From NCBI RefSeq assembly GCF_003182475.1, contig NZ_QGTS01000007.1, forward strand, positions 124,001 to 188,000: a stretch of 64,000 nt of DNA, read 5' to 3'. Made by a program: the position numbers and the translations under genes. Below, one piece after another: positions 9,361 through 18,171 of this stretch (the first letter of the stretch is position 1; every line of letters begins with the position of its first letter). The notes beneath the pieces are model-generated. The model worked only from the letters and a program-made list of their open reading frames with translations. It was not told the origin of the DNA and ran no database searches. The DNA comes from Mangrovibacter plantisponsor. Lineage in GTDB: Bacteria > Pseudomonadota > Gammaproteobacteria > Enterobacterales > Enterobacteriaceae.

Positions 9361-9965
9361 TTAGTTGCCTCCGTCCCGGTATTGAATAAAGACAAATCAC
9401 CCAAATTCGCATTCACCGTCAGCGCACGTTTACGTTTGCTGGCCAGCGCCAAATCTGCGTTGTCCACAACACGCAGTGCTTTGGTCGGGCAGGTACGTAC
9501 ACAGGCCGGGCCCTGCTCATCGAACTGGCATAAATCACATTTCACAGCCACCGCACGAATACCTGGCACCCAGTCCAGCATGCTGCTGACTTTGGCCGGA
9601 GCGGGCGGTGCCGGAGGCGCTTTAGATGTATTGACGTTGGCCGGAATATCCAGCGGGCGGCTGCCGGAGAACTCAATAGCGCCAAATGGGCAGGCAATAC
9701 CGCACAGCTTGCAGCTCACACACAAACTTTCATTGAGCTGAACAGCGCCATCAACACGTTTAATCGCGTTGACCGGGCACACGGTCGCGCATGGCGCGTC
9801 TTCACAGTGGTGGCATAACTGCGGCGCGGATTCATTTTTATTGCGCATGACTTTCAGGCGCGGCAGCGATTGCAGCCCCTGCTGGCGATGCGTTTCAGAA
9901 CAGGCAGCTTCACAGGTATGGCAACCTATGCACAGCCTGGAGTCGGCGATAACAAAACGATTCAC
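9357..9965 (-). CDS. hycB: Formate hydrogenlyase ferredoxin subunit HycB (GTG start)
   Basis: Polyferredoxin, 202 aa, that links formate dehydrogenase H to the hydrogenase. It has the clusters C12/15/18/22 (CIGCHTCEAAC), CHHCEDAPCATVCP, CVSCKLCGIACPFG and CDLCQFDEQGPACVRTCP, plus a proline/alanine linker (KAPPAPPAPAK). The frame is open upstream to 10022, but the family N-terminus NRFVIADS begins at a GTG at 9963-9965, preceded by GAGGA at good spacing. The extra 19 codons are therefore leader. Confidence 0.94.
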   Translation of the reverse strand: MNRFVIADSRLCIGCHTCEAACSETHRQQGLQSLPRLKVMRNKNESAPQLCHHCEDAPCATVCPVNAIKRVDGAVQLNESLCVSCKLCGIACPFGAIEFSGSRPLDIPANVNTSKAPPAPPAPAKVSSMLDWVPGIRAVAVKCDLCQFDEQGPACVRTCPTKALRVVDNADLALASKRKRALTVNANLGDLSLFNTGTEATK

Positions 9966-10015
9966 CGGGTATGTCCTCGGGTCGATAGTCATTTTTGACG
10001 AAAACATGCCGCAAA

Positions 10016-10040
10016 CTGTCAATTTCGACAGATGTCGACA
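10016..10040. promoter_or_regulatory. Inverted repeats between hycA and hycB, possible FhlA site
   Basis: CTGTC-AATTTC-GACAG is followed directly by the palindrome TGTCGACA. In E. coli an FhlA-related site lies in the same hycA-hycB gap. The position and the repeated GTC/GAC words make a similar role likely, but this is inferred from position and repeats only. Confidence 0.5.
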
Positions 10041-10051
10041 CAGGTTAAGGC

Positions 10052-10519
10052 TCAGGCCAGTGCGTGGCGGGCCAGTTCTTGTTTAAGCTCACTGACATTC
10101 AGTGGCGTATCATCATGTACTGCCTGGTACAGGCTGTCGTAGACACTGCCAATCTTGCCAAGGTAGTGGTCGAGCACCTGCTGGCGGTCGCGGATATTCA
10201 CGGTGTTATCTATCTGTCCGGCGTTGCTCAGCTCAGCCGTGCCAATCAGTAGCCGGGTGTTATCATCACGGGTACTTAAGGCATATTCGATGGTGTGGCA
10301 GTTAAAGCCTTTAGCAGGCTCAATGTGCACAATAAAGTGGTCAAACAGCACAAAGCAGAGATCCTCGTCGGGGCTGCATCCCACTGCGTGGTACAGGTGT
10401 GCTTTTGATAACGTGACGGCCTGAATCAGGGTGTTGCAGTAGGTATGCCACTGATCCTGTAGCTGGCGATGCCGGTCGGCAATGTATTCAGCTTTTTCGC
10501 TCAGTTCCCAAATGGTCAT
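10052..10519 (-). CDS. hycA: Formate hydrogenlyase regulatory protein HycA
   Basis: Negative regulator of the formate regulon, 155 aa (E. coli HycA has 153). It dampens FhlA-dependent transcription of hyc and hyp. It begins MTIWELSEKAEYIADRHRQL and contains the conserved stretch VNIRDRQQVLDHYLGKIGSVY. No DNA-binding motif is evident, which fits action through FhlA. It is the first gene of the hyc operon and lies just downstream of a -24/-12 promoter. Confidence 0.94.
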   Translation of the reverse strand: MTIWELSEKAEYIADRHRQLQDQWHTYCNTLIQAVTLSKAHLYHAVGCSPDEDLCFVLFDHFIVHIEPAKGFNCHTIEYALSTRDDNTRLLIGTAELSNAGQIDNTVNIRDRQQVLDHYLGKIGSVYDSLYQAVHDDTPLNVSELKQELARHALA

Positions 10520-10554
10520 GTTGCGTTACTCTTTTGATGGAAGTTCCCTCCATA

Positions 10555-10570
10555 AGCACATAACGTGCCA
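10555..10570 (-). promoter_or_regulatory. Sigma-54 promoter of the hyc operon
   Basis: The minus strand reads TGGCAC-GTTAT-GTGC, with a ten-base GG-to-GC interval. It lies about 36 bp upstream of the hycA ATG and faces away from the hyp promoter, with a shared activator region between them. Confidence 0.85.
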
Positions 10571-10633
10571 ATTTTTAATTAATTGTTTTTTAAGTATTTA
10601 TTTTAAAATCAAACCAATGAGCAGCTTTTTGAC

Positions 10634-10672
10634 ATGTCATTTTCGTCATCGTCGTCATCGCTGACGACATTT
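10634..10672. promoter_or_regulatory. Shared FhlA activator region between hyc and hyp
   Basis: The stretch holds a tandem TCGTCATCG repeat (10643-10660) flanked by ATGTCAT and TGACGACAT in opposite orientation. The same words occur in the perfect inverted repeat upstream of hydN. It lies about 65-100 bp upstream of the hyc -24/-12 element; the hyp promoter begins only 25 bp to its right. Confidence 0.65.
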
Positions 10673-10696
10673 CTTTACCTGGGGGAAAATAAAACA

Positions 10697-10712
10697 TGGC
10701 ACTTTTATTGCA
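10697..10712 (+). promoter_or_regulatory. Sigma-54 promoter of hypABCDE(-fhlA)
   Basis: TGGCAC-TTTTA-TTGCA is a consensus -24/-12 element with exact spacing. The predicted start point is near 10723, some 23 nt before the hypA ATG, and a GAGGAG ribosome site lies between. Confidence 0.9.
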
Positions 10713-10745
10713 TCGGGTGCGCAGAGTGATTCACGAGGAGCAGTT

Positions 10746-11090
10746 ATGCACGAAATTACACTCTGCCAGCGTGCTGTCGAATTAATGGAGCAGCAGGCTC
10801 GCCAGAATAACGCACAGCGTATTACCGCTGTCTGGCTCAAGATTGGCGCGTTCTCCTGCGTGGAAACCAGCGCACTGACTTTCTGCTTCGAACTGGTGTG
10901 CCGCGGCACACTGGCAGAAGGCTGTGCCCTGCATATAGAAGAACAACAGGCTGAGTGCTGGTGCCCGCAGTGCCAGCAATATGTCACGTTATTAACCCAG
11001 CGCGTGCGCCGTTGCCCGCAGTGCCAGAGCGATAAGCTCCAGATAGTGGCCGACGACGGTATGCAGATAATGCGCCTGGAAATCGAGTAG
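10746..11090 (+). CDS. hypA: Hydrogenase nickel insertion protein HypA
   Basis: Nickel metallochaperone of 114 aa that helps deliver Ni to HycE. The N-terminal Met-His-Glu that binds nickel is present, and the structural zinc site is formed by C73, C76, C90 and C93 (CWCPQC...RRCPQC). A strong GAGGAG lies just upstream. It is the first gene of the hyp operon, 9 nt ahead of hypB. Confidence 0.96.
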   Translation: MHEITLCQRAVELMEQQARQNNAQRITAVWLKIGAFSCVETSALTFCFELVCRGTLAEGCALHIEEQQAECWCPQCQQYVTLLTQRVRRCPQCQSDKLQIVADDGMQIMRLEIE

Positions 11091-11099
11091 GAGTGCTGT

Positions 11100-11984
11100 A
11101 TGTGTACCACTTGTGGTTGCGGTGAAGGCAACCGTTATATCGAAGGCGATGAGCATAATCCCCACTCACCTTTCCGTAGTGCGCCTTTCGCGGCGTCGGC
11201 TTCTGTTGCTCATAAACTGAGTATCACCGGACTGGCACCGGAAACCACCCACTTCGCGCCAGATGAACTGACAGGCGGCGACCTGCATTATGGGCACGGT
11301 GAAGCCGGTAGCCACGCGCCAGGCCAAAGCCAGCGCCGTATGCTGGAAGTGGAAATTGACGTTCTGGACAAAAACAACCAACTGGCTCGCCAGAACCGTA
11401 CCTGGTTTGCCAAACAACAACAGTTGGTTCTCAACCTGGTCTCAAGCCCGGGCTCAGGTAAAACGACCCTGCTGACTGAAACCCTGAAACGCCTGCAAGG
11501 GCGAGTGCCGTGCGCCGTTATCGAAGGTGACCAGCAAACAGTTAACGATGCCGCACGTATCCGTGAAACAGGCACACCGGCAATCCAGGTGAACACCGGT
11601 AAAGGCTGCCATCTTGATGCGCAAATGATTCACGATGCCATGCACCGCCTGCCGCTGGACAACCATGGCATTCTGTTTATTGAAAACGTGGGTAATCTGG
11701 TGTGCCCGGCAAGTTTTGATTTAGGTGAACGCCATAAAGTAGCTGTGTTGTCTGTTACCGAAGGTGAAGACAAGCCACTGAAATACCCGCACATGTTCGC
11801 CGCCGCTTCACTGATGATCCTCAATAAAGTCGATTTACTGCCATACCTGGATTTTGACGTGGAAAAATGCCTCGCTTACGCTCGTGAAGTTAACCCGGGA
11901 ATTGAAATTATCTCTTTGTCAGCCACCAAAGGCGACGGCATGGAGACCTGGCTTAACTGGCTGGAGGCGCAACAATGTGCATAG
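11100..11984 (+). CDS. hypB: Hydrogenase nickel insertion GTPase HypB
   Basis: GTPase of 294 aa that drives nickel insertion with HypA. The N-terminal high-affinity nickel motif CTTCGCG (C2, C5, C7) is present. The P-loop SSPGSGKT covers residues 115-122. The second metal site residues C170-H171 and C202 are kept ([15 protein letters not shown]), and NKVDLLPY is the guanine-specificity motif. The stop overlaps the hypC start by 10 nt. Confidence 0.96.
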   Translation: MCTTCGCGEGNRYIEGDEHNPHSPFRSAPFAASASVAHKLSITGLAPETTHFAPDELTGGDLHYGHGEAGSHAPGQSQRRMLEVEIDVLDKNNQLARQNRTWFAKQQQLVLNLVSSPGSGKTTLLTETLKRLQGRVPCAVIEGDQQTVNDAARIRETGTPAIQVNTGKGCHLDAQMIHDAMHRLPLDNHGILFIENVGNLVCPASFDLGERHKVAVLSVTEGEDKPLKYPHMFAAASLMILNKVDLLPYLDFDVEKCLAYAREVNPGIEIISLSATKGDGMETWLNWLEAQQCA

Positions 11985-12250
11985 GCATTCCCGGGCAAAT
12001 CAGCGCCCTGCTGGATGACAACCAGGCAAAAGTTGATGTCTGTGGCATCCAGCGTGATGTCGATTTAAGCCTGGTTGGGCAACACGACGAACAGGGCCAG
12101 CCGCGCCTGGGGCAATGGGTACTGGTGCATGTTGGGTTTGCCATGAGTGTGATTGATGAGCAGGAAGCCCGGGATACTCTGGATGCCTTACAGAATATGT
12201 TTGACGTTGAGCCTGATGTAGGCGCCCTGCTGTACGGCGAGGAGCGTTAA
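11975..12250 (+). CDS. hypC: Hydrogenase maturation chaperone HypC
   Basis: Small chaperone of 91 aa that carries the Fe(CN)2CO group with HypD and docks with the HycE precursor. The essential N-terminal Met-Cys (MCIGIPGQI) is present. It overlaps hypB by 10 nt and ends 1 nt before hypD, so the three are translated as a unit. Confidence 0.95.
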   Translation: MCIGIPGQISALLDDNQAKVDVCGIQRDVDLSLVGQHDEQGQPRLGQWVLVHVGFAMSVIDEQEARDTLDALQNMFDVEPDVGALLYGEER

Positions 12251-12251
12251 T

Positions 12252-13373
12252 ATGCATCTGGTCGATGAGTATCGCGACCCCGAACAGGTACGCAAACTTC
12301 TGGCACACCTCGCCCAGCGGGCTCCGCTGCTGGGTGCCACGCCAGAGCATCCACTGCGCATCATGGAAGTGTGTGGCGGGCACACCCACGCCATTTTCAA
12401 ATTTGGCCTGGACCAGTTGTTACCACCCAATATTGAATTTATTCATGGCCCGGGCTGCCCGGTGTGTGTGCTGCCAATGGGGCGCATTGACACCTGTATT
12501 GATATTGCCCGCCGTCCCGGAGTTATTTTTTGTACTTTTGGCGATGCCTTACGCGTACCTGGCCGCCAGGGTTCCCTGCTGGATGCCAAAACGGCTGGTG
12601 CGGATATCCGTATTGTCTATTCGCCAATGGATGCCCTGAAACTGGCTCAACAAAACCCGGGCCATAAAGTGGTGTTCTTCGGGTTGGGTTTTGAAACCAC
12701 GATGCCCGCCACGGCCATCACCCTGCGCCAGGCAAAAGCAAAAAACATCAATAATTTTTATTTTTTCTGCCAGCACATCACCCTGATCCCCACGCTGCAA
12801 AAATTACTGGAGCAGCCAGATAACCAGATTGATGCGTTTCTTGCCCCCGGCCATGTCAGTATGGTTATAGGCACCCAGGCTTATAATTTCATTACGCAAC
12901 AATTTAATCGCCCTTTAGTGGTTGCTGGTTTCGAACCCCTTGATCTACTGCAAGGCGTAACCATGCTGGTTGAGCAGAAAATAGCGAATCACGCATGCGT
13001 GGAAAACCAGTACAGCCGCGTGGTACCTGATGAAGGCAACAAACTGGCACAACAGGCCATCGCCGATGTGTTTGTGGTTAATGGCGACAGCGAATGGCGT
13101 GGTCTGGGCGTGATTGACGCATCCGGGGTGCATTTAACCCCCGAGTACCAGAGTTTTGACGCCGAACGGCACTTTAACCCGGTGCGCCAGTCAGTCAATG
13201 ACGACCCGCGAGCCAGGTGTGGCGATGTGCTTACCGGCCGCTGTAAACCGCACCAGTGCCCGTTGTTTGGTAAAACCTGCAACCCACAAAGTGCGTTTGG
13301 CGCGCTGATGGTGTCTTCAGAAGGTGCCTGTGCTGCCTGGTATCAATATCGAGCAGAGGAACCAGTGGCATGA
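12252..13373 (+). CDS. hypD: Hydrogenase Fe-cofactor assembly protein HypD
   Basis: Iron-sulfur protein of 373 aa that assembles the Fe(CN)2CO moiety with HypC. The conserved motifs CGGHTH (C41) and GPGCPVC (C69, C72) are visible. A C-terminal cysteine group (CGDVLTGRCKPHQC, then GKTC) ligates the 4Fe-4S cluster. The stop overlaps the hypE start. Confidence 0.96.
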   Translation: MHLVDEYRDPEQVRKLLAHLAQRAPLLGATPEHPLRIMEVCGGHTHAIFKFGLDQLLPPNIEFIHGPGCPVCVLPMGRIDTCIDIARRPGVIFCTFGDALRVPGRQGSLLDAKTAGADIRIVYSPMDALKLAQQNPGHKVVFFGLGFETTMPATAITLRQAKAKNINNFYFFCQHITLIPTLQKLLEQPDNQIDAFLAPGHVSMVIGTQAYNFITQQFNRPLVVAGFEPLDLLQGVTMLVEQKIANHACVENQYSRVVPDEGNKLAQQAIADVFVVNGDSEWRGLGVIDASGVHLTPEYQSFDAERHFNPVRQSVNDDPRARCGDVLTGRCKPHQCPLFGKTCNPQSAFGALMVSSEGACAAWYQYRAEEPVA

Positions 13374-14380
13374 AAACCGTTACCCTCGCCCACGGTAGTG
13401 GTGGGCAGGCAATGCAACAACTTATCGCCCAGCTGTTTATGCACGCCTTCGACAACCCCTGGCTGGCAACCCAGGAAGATCAGGCGCGTTTACCGCTGGA
13501 TGTATTAACCAAAAGCGGCGACCATCTGGCATTTTCCACTGACAGCTACGTCATCGACCCACTGTTCTTTCCCGGTGGGGATATTGGCAAACTGGCTATT
13601 TGTGGCACCGCCAACGATGTTTCAGTGAGTGGCGCAATTCCACGCTGGATTTCCTGCGGATTCATTCTCGAAGAAGGCCTGGATTATGGCACTCTGGAAC
13701 GGGTGGTCACCAGTATGGCCAAAACAGCCCGGGATGCCGGTATTGCCGTAGTCACCGGGGATACCAAAGTGGTGCCGCGCGGTGCCGCAGATAAGCTGTT
13801 TATCAATACCGCCGGTATTGGCGCAGTGCCTCACCACCTGAACTGGGGCGCAAACCAGGTTGCACCGGGCGATGTTATCCTGGTCAGTGGCACACTGGGC
13901 GACCATGGCGCCACAATTCTTAACCTGCGTGAATCCCTTGGGCTGGATGGCGAGTTGCGCAGCGATTGTGCCGTGTTAACCCCGCTGATTCAGGCAGTGA
14001 CTGGCCTGCAAGGCATTAAAGCCATGCGCGATGCCACCCGTGGCGGCGTGAATGCCGTTCTGCATGAATATGCGGCAGTCAGTGCCTGTGGTATGGAAAT
14101 CAATGAGGCCAGCCTGCCCTTACACCCGGCGGTACGCGGCGTGTGCGAGTTACTGGGGCTGGACGCACTGAATTTTGCCAATGAAGGCAAGCTGGTTATT
14201 GTTGTGGCACGCGACAAAGCCGAGGGTGTGCTGGCGCAACTTCGTGCTCACCCCCTTGGCGCAGAAGCGGCCATTATTGGCGAGGTAGTCGAACGCAAAG
14301 GTGTGCGGGTAACCGGTTTATACGGTGTAAAACGCACCCTGGACCTTCCTCACGCGGAGCCGTTACCGCGCATTTGTTGA
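13370..14380 (+). CDS. hypE: Carbamoyl dehydratase HypE
   Basis: Enzyme of 336 aa that turns the carbamoyl group on its own C-terminal cysteine into thiocyanate, the source of the cyanide ligands. The C-terminus PRIC ends with the acceptor Cys336. The AIR-synthase-like ATP-binding fold is indicated by AHGSGGQAM near the N-terminus and DATRGGVNAVLHE. The ATG overlaps the hypD stop. Confidence 0.96.
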   Translation: MKTVTLAHGSGGQAMQQLIAQLFMHAFDNPWLATQEDQARLPLDVLTKSGDHLAFSTDSYVIDPLFFPGGDIGKLAICGTANDVSVSGAIPRWISCGFILEEGLDYGTLERVVTSMAKTARDAGIAVVTGDTKVVPRGAADKLFINTAGIGAVPHHLNWGANQVAPGDVILVSGTLGDHGATILNLRESLGLDGELRSDCAVLTPLIQAVTGLQGIKAMRDATRGGVNAVLHEYAAVSACGMEINEASLPLHPAVRGVCELLGLDALNFANEGKLVIVVARDKAEGVLAQLRAHPLGAEAAIIGEVVERKGVRVTGLYGVKRTLDLPHAEPLPRIC

Positions 14381-14454
14381 TGGCATAAGTTTTTGGCGTT
14401 TCTTTTTTGCCATTCGTTAAGATGTACTAAAGTCACACATGAAAATAATAACAA

Positions 14455-14474
14455 GGTGCGCCATAAGGCGCGCC
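14455..14474 (+). promoter_or_regulatory. GC-rich hairpin in the fhlA leader
   Basis: GGTGCGCC-ATAA-GGCGCGCC forms an 8-bp stem (one G-T pair) with a four-base loop. It ends 16 nt before the fhlA ATG, just ahead of the weak ribosome site GGATGG. It has no T-tract and so looks more like a translation-control or mRNA stability element than a terminator. Confidence 0.45.
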
Positions 14475-14490
14475 TGACTGGATGGGCACT

Positions 14491-16578
14491 ATGTCATATA
14501 CACCGATGAGCGATCTCGGGCAGCAAGGTCTGTTCGATATCACCCGGACTTTATTGCAACAGGCTGATTTGTGCGCGCTTTCTGAAGCACTCACCCAACT
14601 GGTTCGCCAGGCCGGGCTGGCAGACCAGGCGAATATTCTGCTCTGGCAGCCCCATCACCAGCGAGCCAGTTTTTATGGCACCGACGGCAAAGGCTCGCAA
14701 CTGGAATACGAAGACGAAACTGCACTGGCAAACGGCCCACTGCGCCGGATATTGTCACGCCCGGAAGCGCTGCACTGCCAATACGAAGAATTTAAAGACA
14801 CCTGGCCACAACTGGCACAAATGCCGTTATATCGCTCTTTTGGGCACTATGGGTTGTTACCCCTGGCGGCTGAAGGCCATATTTTCGGAGCCTGTGAATT
14901 TATTCGCCAGAACCCGCAAAACTGGAGCGAGAAAGAGTTTGCCCGCCTGCAAATATTTACCCAGGTGGCAGGTGTGGCTGCGGAACAAATTCAGCATCGC
15001 CTGACTTCCAGTTACGAATACCAGATATTGTGCCGGGAACGGGACGACTTCCGCATACTGGTTGCCATCACCAATGCCGTCTTATCAAAACTGCATCTCG
15101 ATGAACTGGTCAGTGAAGCAGCAAAAGAGATCCATCACTACTTTAATATTGACTCTATCAGTGTGGTGTTGCGTAACTCGCGCAAGAACAAGGTCAGCAT
15201 CTGGTCTACTCATTACGTGGACAAAGCGGCTCCGGTACATGATCAGAGTGAAGTGGATGAAGCTGGCACCTTATCTGAACGGGTGTTTAAAAGCCGCGAA
15301 ATGCTGCTGGTCAACCTGAACCAGCGCGATGAACACGCGCCTTATGAACGCATGTTATTTGAAATGTGGGGCAACCAGATCCAGACACTGTGCCTGTTAC
15401 CACTGATGTTCGGGCAAAATATTGTTGGTGTACTGAAGCTGGCGCAGTGTGAAGAGAAAGTATTTACCGCCAGTAATATCAAACTATTACGCCAGATTGC
15501 CGAGCGTATTGCTATTGCGGTAGACAATGCGCTGGCTTACCAGGAAATTCACCGGCTGAAAGAAAAACTGGTGGATGAAAACCTGGCACTCACTGAACAA
15601 ATTAATAATGTGTCCAGTGAGTTTGGTGAAATTATTGGCCGCAGTGACGTGATGTCATCGGTTATGAAACAGGTGGAAATGGTCGCACAAAGCGACAGTA
15701 CCGTGCTTATCCTTGGGGAAACCGGTACCGGCAAGGAACTGATTGCCCGTGCTATCCACAACCTGAGTGGGCGTAACAACCGGCGCATGGTAAAAATCAA
15801 CTGCGCGGCCATGCCCGCTGGTTTGCTGGAAAGTGACCTGTTCGGCCATGAACGTGGCGCATTTACCGGTGCCAGCACCCAGCGTATTGGCCGCTTCGAA
15901 CTGGCAGATAAAAGCTCGCTTTTTTTAGACGAAGTGGGCGATATGCCCCTGGAGTTGCAGCCCAAATTATTGCGCGTATTGCAAGAAAAAGAGTTTGAAC
16001 GCCTGGGAAGCAATAAAGTTATCAACGCCGATGTCAGGCTGATAGCCGCCACCAACCGGGATTTGAAACAGATGGTTGCTGACCGGGAATTTCGCAGCGA
16101 CCTCTACTACCGGCTGAATGTTTTCCCCATCCAGTTACCTCCCCTGCGTGAACGCCGTGAAGACATCCCGTTACTGGTAAAAGCCTTCACCTTCAAGATA
16201 GCACGCCGCATGGGCCGCAGTATTGACAGCATTCCGGCAGAGACACTGCGCACCCTGAGCCGTATGGACTGGCCGGGTAATGTCCGTGAACTGGAAAATG
16301 TGATTGAACGTGCAGTATTGCTGACCCGCGGCAGTGTGTTGCAACTCTCTTTGCCTGAACAGGTGACGCTGAATGACCGGGCCAGTTTTGAACTGCCGGA
16401 AGATACAGATACGCCATTACAGGGTGAAGACGAAAGCCAGCAAATTTTGCGCGTTCTGAAAGAAACTAATGGGGTGGTTGCCGGGCCACGGGGTGCTGCG
16501 CAACGCCTGGGTATTAAACGCACCACGTTGCTTTCCCGGATGAAACGGCTGGGGATAACCAAAGAGATGATTGAGTAA
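14491..16578 (+). CDS. fhlA: Formate-sensing sigma-54 activator FhlA
   Basis: Transcriptional activator of the formate regulon, 695 aa. The N-terminal half has two GAF-like domains that sense formate. The AAA+ domain follows with Walker A GETGTGKE, the sigma-54 contact loop GAFTGA and Walker B LFLDEVGDMP. A C-terminal helix-turn-helix ends the protein (GAAQRLGIKRTTLLSRMKRL). There is no response-regulator receiver, as expected for FhlA. The ATG three codons upstream is possible, but MSYTPMSDLG is the family start. It lies 110 nt after hypE and is probably expressed both from the hyp promoter and on its own. A GC-rich hairpin sits in its leader. Confidence 0.97.
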   Translation: MSYTPMSDLGQQGLFDITRTLLQQADLCALSEALTQLVRQAGLADQANILLWQPHHQRASFYGTDGKGSQLEYEDETALANGPLRRILSRPEALHCQYEEFKDTWPQLAQMPLYRSFGHYGLLPLAAEGHIFGACEFIRQNPQNWSEKEFARLQIFTQVAGVAAEQIQHRLTSSYEYQILCRERDDFRILVAITNAVLSKLHLDELVSEAAKEIHHYFNIDSISVVLRNSRKNKVSIWSTHYVDKAAPVHDQSEVDEAGTLSERVFKSREMLLVNLNQRDEHAPYERMLFEMWGNQIQTLCLLPLMFGQNIVGVLKLAQCEEKVFTASNIKLLRQIAERIAIAVDNALAYQEIHRLKEKLVDENLALTEQINNVSSEFGEIIGRSDVMSSVMKQVEMVAQSDSTVLILGETGTGKELIARAIHNLSGRNNRRMVKINCAAMPAGLLESDLFGHERGAFTGASTQRIGRFELADKSSLFLDEVGDMPLELQPKLLRVLQEKEFERLGSNKVINADVRLIAATNRDLKQMVADREFRSDLYYRLNVFPIQLPPLRERREDIPLLVKAFTFKIARRMGRSIDSIPAETLRTLSRMDWPGNVRELENVIERAVLLTRGSVLQLSLPEQVTLNDRASFELPEDTDTPLQGEDESQQILRVLKETNGVVAGPRGAAQRLGIKRTTLLSRMKRLGITKEMIE

Positions 16579-16595
16579 ACCGTTCATACTTCACG

Positions 16596-16621
16596 GTCAC
16601 CGGGCTCTGTTACCCGGTGAC
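16596..16621. terminator. Hairpin between fhlA and the convergent fidL-like gene
   Basis: Perfect 9-bp inverted repeat GTCACCGGG / CCCGGTGAC with an 8-nt loop, 18 nt after the fhlA stop and 27 nt beyond the stop of the convergent gene. No T-tract follows on the plus strand, so termination may be inefficient or serve both directions. Confidence 0.55.
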
Positions 16622-16647
16622 ATCCAGCCCGTTGCACAGAGCCTGCG

Positions 16648-17127
16648 TTATTTCGCCTGATGCATGCACAGGGCAATTGGCGACACAACATTGCCAATAA
16701 TCAGTGTTTGTGAATTCACCGGGTTAATATACAACACCAGTGAATTGCCAAGGCTCAGGCGTTTAAAAACCATCGGGAACACATTTTCTGGCAAGGTATC
16801 ATGCCCCATGCGCTCCATACTGGTCACTTTCAAACGGTACTGGTTCAGTACAATATTGTCGTAGTCGAACACAGCCATGCGGGACAGTGAATACAGCTGA
16901 TTCTGGTAGCGAACGTTACCCGCCAGCATAAACTGCCCGGTATTTTTCCCGGAAACATGAAAGGTAATTGTGCCATCATAAGCAAGGGGCACAGCGGAAG
17001 ATGCGTCCTCATAATGCAGGCTGGCTTCGCAATTCAGTAGCACCGGGTCTGCAGTACTGGTGATTTTGACCACCGCCAGCCCACACATTGCCACCACTAA
17101 CACACCCGCCAGAATCCGCGACACCAT
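16648..17127 (-). CDS. FidL-like membrane-anchored partner protein (copy 1)
   Basis: Protein of 159 aa with one N-terminal membrane segment (about residues 4-21) and a periplasmic domain. C33 and C154 are the only periplasmic cysteines and could form a disulfide. It resembles the second FidL-like protein in this window (36687-37178): both have a Cys just after the anchor, a hydrophobic N-x-Y pattern, and a C-terminal S-P-hydrophobic-Cys ending. The start overlaps the stop of the winged-helix membrane regulator upstream by one base, as in marT-fidL of Salmonella and toxR-toxS of Vibrio. By analogy it may stabilise or tune its regulator. The family assignment rests on context and pattern rather than strong sequence signatures. 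Confidence 0.7.
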   Translation of the reverse strand: MVSRILAGVLVVAMCGLAVVKITSTADPVLLNCEASLHYEDASSAVPLAYDGTITFHVSGKNTGQFMLAGNVRYQNQLYSLSRMAVFDYDNIVLNQYRLKVTSMERMGHDTLPENVFPMVFKRLSLGNSLVLYINPVNSQTLIIGNVVSPIALCMHQAK

Positions 17128-17936
17128 TACGGCTTCCTCCAGTTATATTTATAGGTACTGTCGCAGTAAAGCAGGTTATTCTGCCCTTGTTCCAGTGAGC
17201 ATGTAGCAACAAACATTCGCCCTTCCCTGCCCAAATAAACTTGTTTCTGAACCTGGAAATAAACCACAGCAGGTTCACTCAGGCACTTTTCTTTTATCTC
17301 AGGAGCGGCCAGATTAAGGATATCCAGCGCGTTTTTTTTCATCTCCGGCGATAACTTCTGCCAGGAGTTCAACTGGCATAAGCCCAGTTTCCCTTGAGAA
17401 TAAACTTTGCTGTACAGTGGTGAGACATGAACTTCCCGATAACTTTTTACTGCCAGGGTGCTCACCAGCAAAATAGCCGCAATCAGAATCAAATTAACGG
17501 CCATAGGAATAAGCGAAGAGCGTACCGAATCGGGATGAGTGGTTACGCCTGGCAGCGCTTCAGGTATGGTATCAGGCTCTTCCACTGGGGTTTCAACCCA
17601 GGGGGCAACCGAAATAGCGGAATTAAAGTAGAACCCGACACGCGGCACGGAAACAATAATGTCATCATCTTCTATCCACGCAGACAGTGTCTTGCGCAAA
17701 ATACTGATGTACTGATTAAGGGAGCTGTTTGACCCGGTATGCCCTTGAGACTCCCAGACCTTATCGAGAATCTCTTCACGTTTAAAAACCTCGCCCGGGG
17801 CAGACAATAATAAAGCAAGAATACGATTAGCGGTTGGCGTCAGCGTTTTTGCTTCATCCTGATGCTGTGCGTCCTGCATCAGTAAGACGCCATTTTCCGT
17901 GTCATAGATGACGGTATTAGCGATAAGATAATTCAT
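17127..17936 (-). CDS. Membrane-bound winged-helix regulator, ToxR/MarT type (copy 1)
   Basis: Regulator of 269 aa: OmpR/PhoB-like winged helix at residues 5-106 (TPTANRILALLLSAPGEV, SNSSLNQYISILRKTL, SVPRVGFYFN), a linker, one membrane helix near 143-163 and a periplasmic domain. The four periplasmic cysteines C187, C218, C246 and C258 recur at nearly the same spacing in the two paralogues at 25624 and 35911. It acts directly from the inner membrane as a one-component system. It overlaps its FidL-like partner. No clear ribosome site precedes the ATG. The target is not visible; the orphan LuxR-type gene upstream is on the same strand, 235 bp away. Confidence 0.8.
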   Translation of the reverse strand: MNYLIANTVIYDTENGVLLMQDAQHQDEAKTLTPTANRILALLLSAPGEVFKREEILDKVWESQGHTGSNSSLNQYISILRKTLSAWIEDDDIIVSVPRVGFYFNSAISVAPWVETPVEEPDTIPEALPGVTTHPDSVRSSLIPMAVNLILIAAILLVSTLAVKSYREVHVSPLYSKVYSQGKLGLCQLNSWQKLSPEMKKNALDILNLAAPEIKEKCLSEPAVVYFQVQKQVYLGREGRMFVATCSLEQGQNNLLYCDSTYKYNWRKP

Positions 17937-17991
17937 ATGGGATTAAGTTAAGGCCGCCTTTAGTTTCCGTGTGCTCCTGTCACCAGGATTG

Positions 17992-18006
17992 GCATAGCAT
18001 AGCATA
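17992..18006. repeat. GCATA triplet repeat upstream of the winged-helix gene
   Basis: Three tandem copies of GCATA lie about 55-70 bp upstream of the regulator at 17127-17936. This is short and may be chance, but it sits where an operator or promoter would be. Confidence 0.35.
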
Positions 18007-18171
18007 GTTCTGTCATTATGCTGTTGTACAACCATGCAGTTAAACTGCCCTGTATCCATACAACGGGTTTACACCGCTACAGATTTACACCACATCGTGG
18101 TATTCAAATGTGGTGCCAAAACAACTCAAACCAGGCACAGGTTTAAGCAGACCTTTTCCTTTAATACACCA

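Noticed and set aside
9966-10022. N-terminal extension of hycB
   Set aside because: The open frame upstream overlaps the FhlA-type repeat and lacks the family N-terminus; the GTG at 9963-9965 fits.
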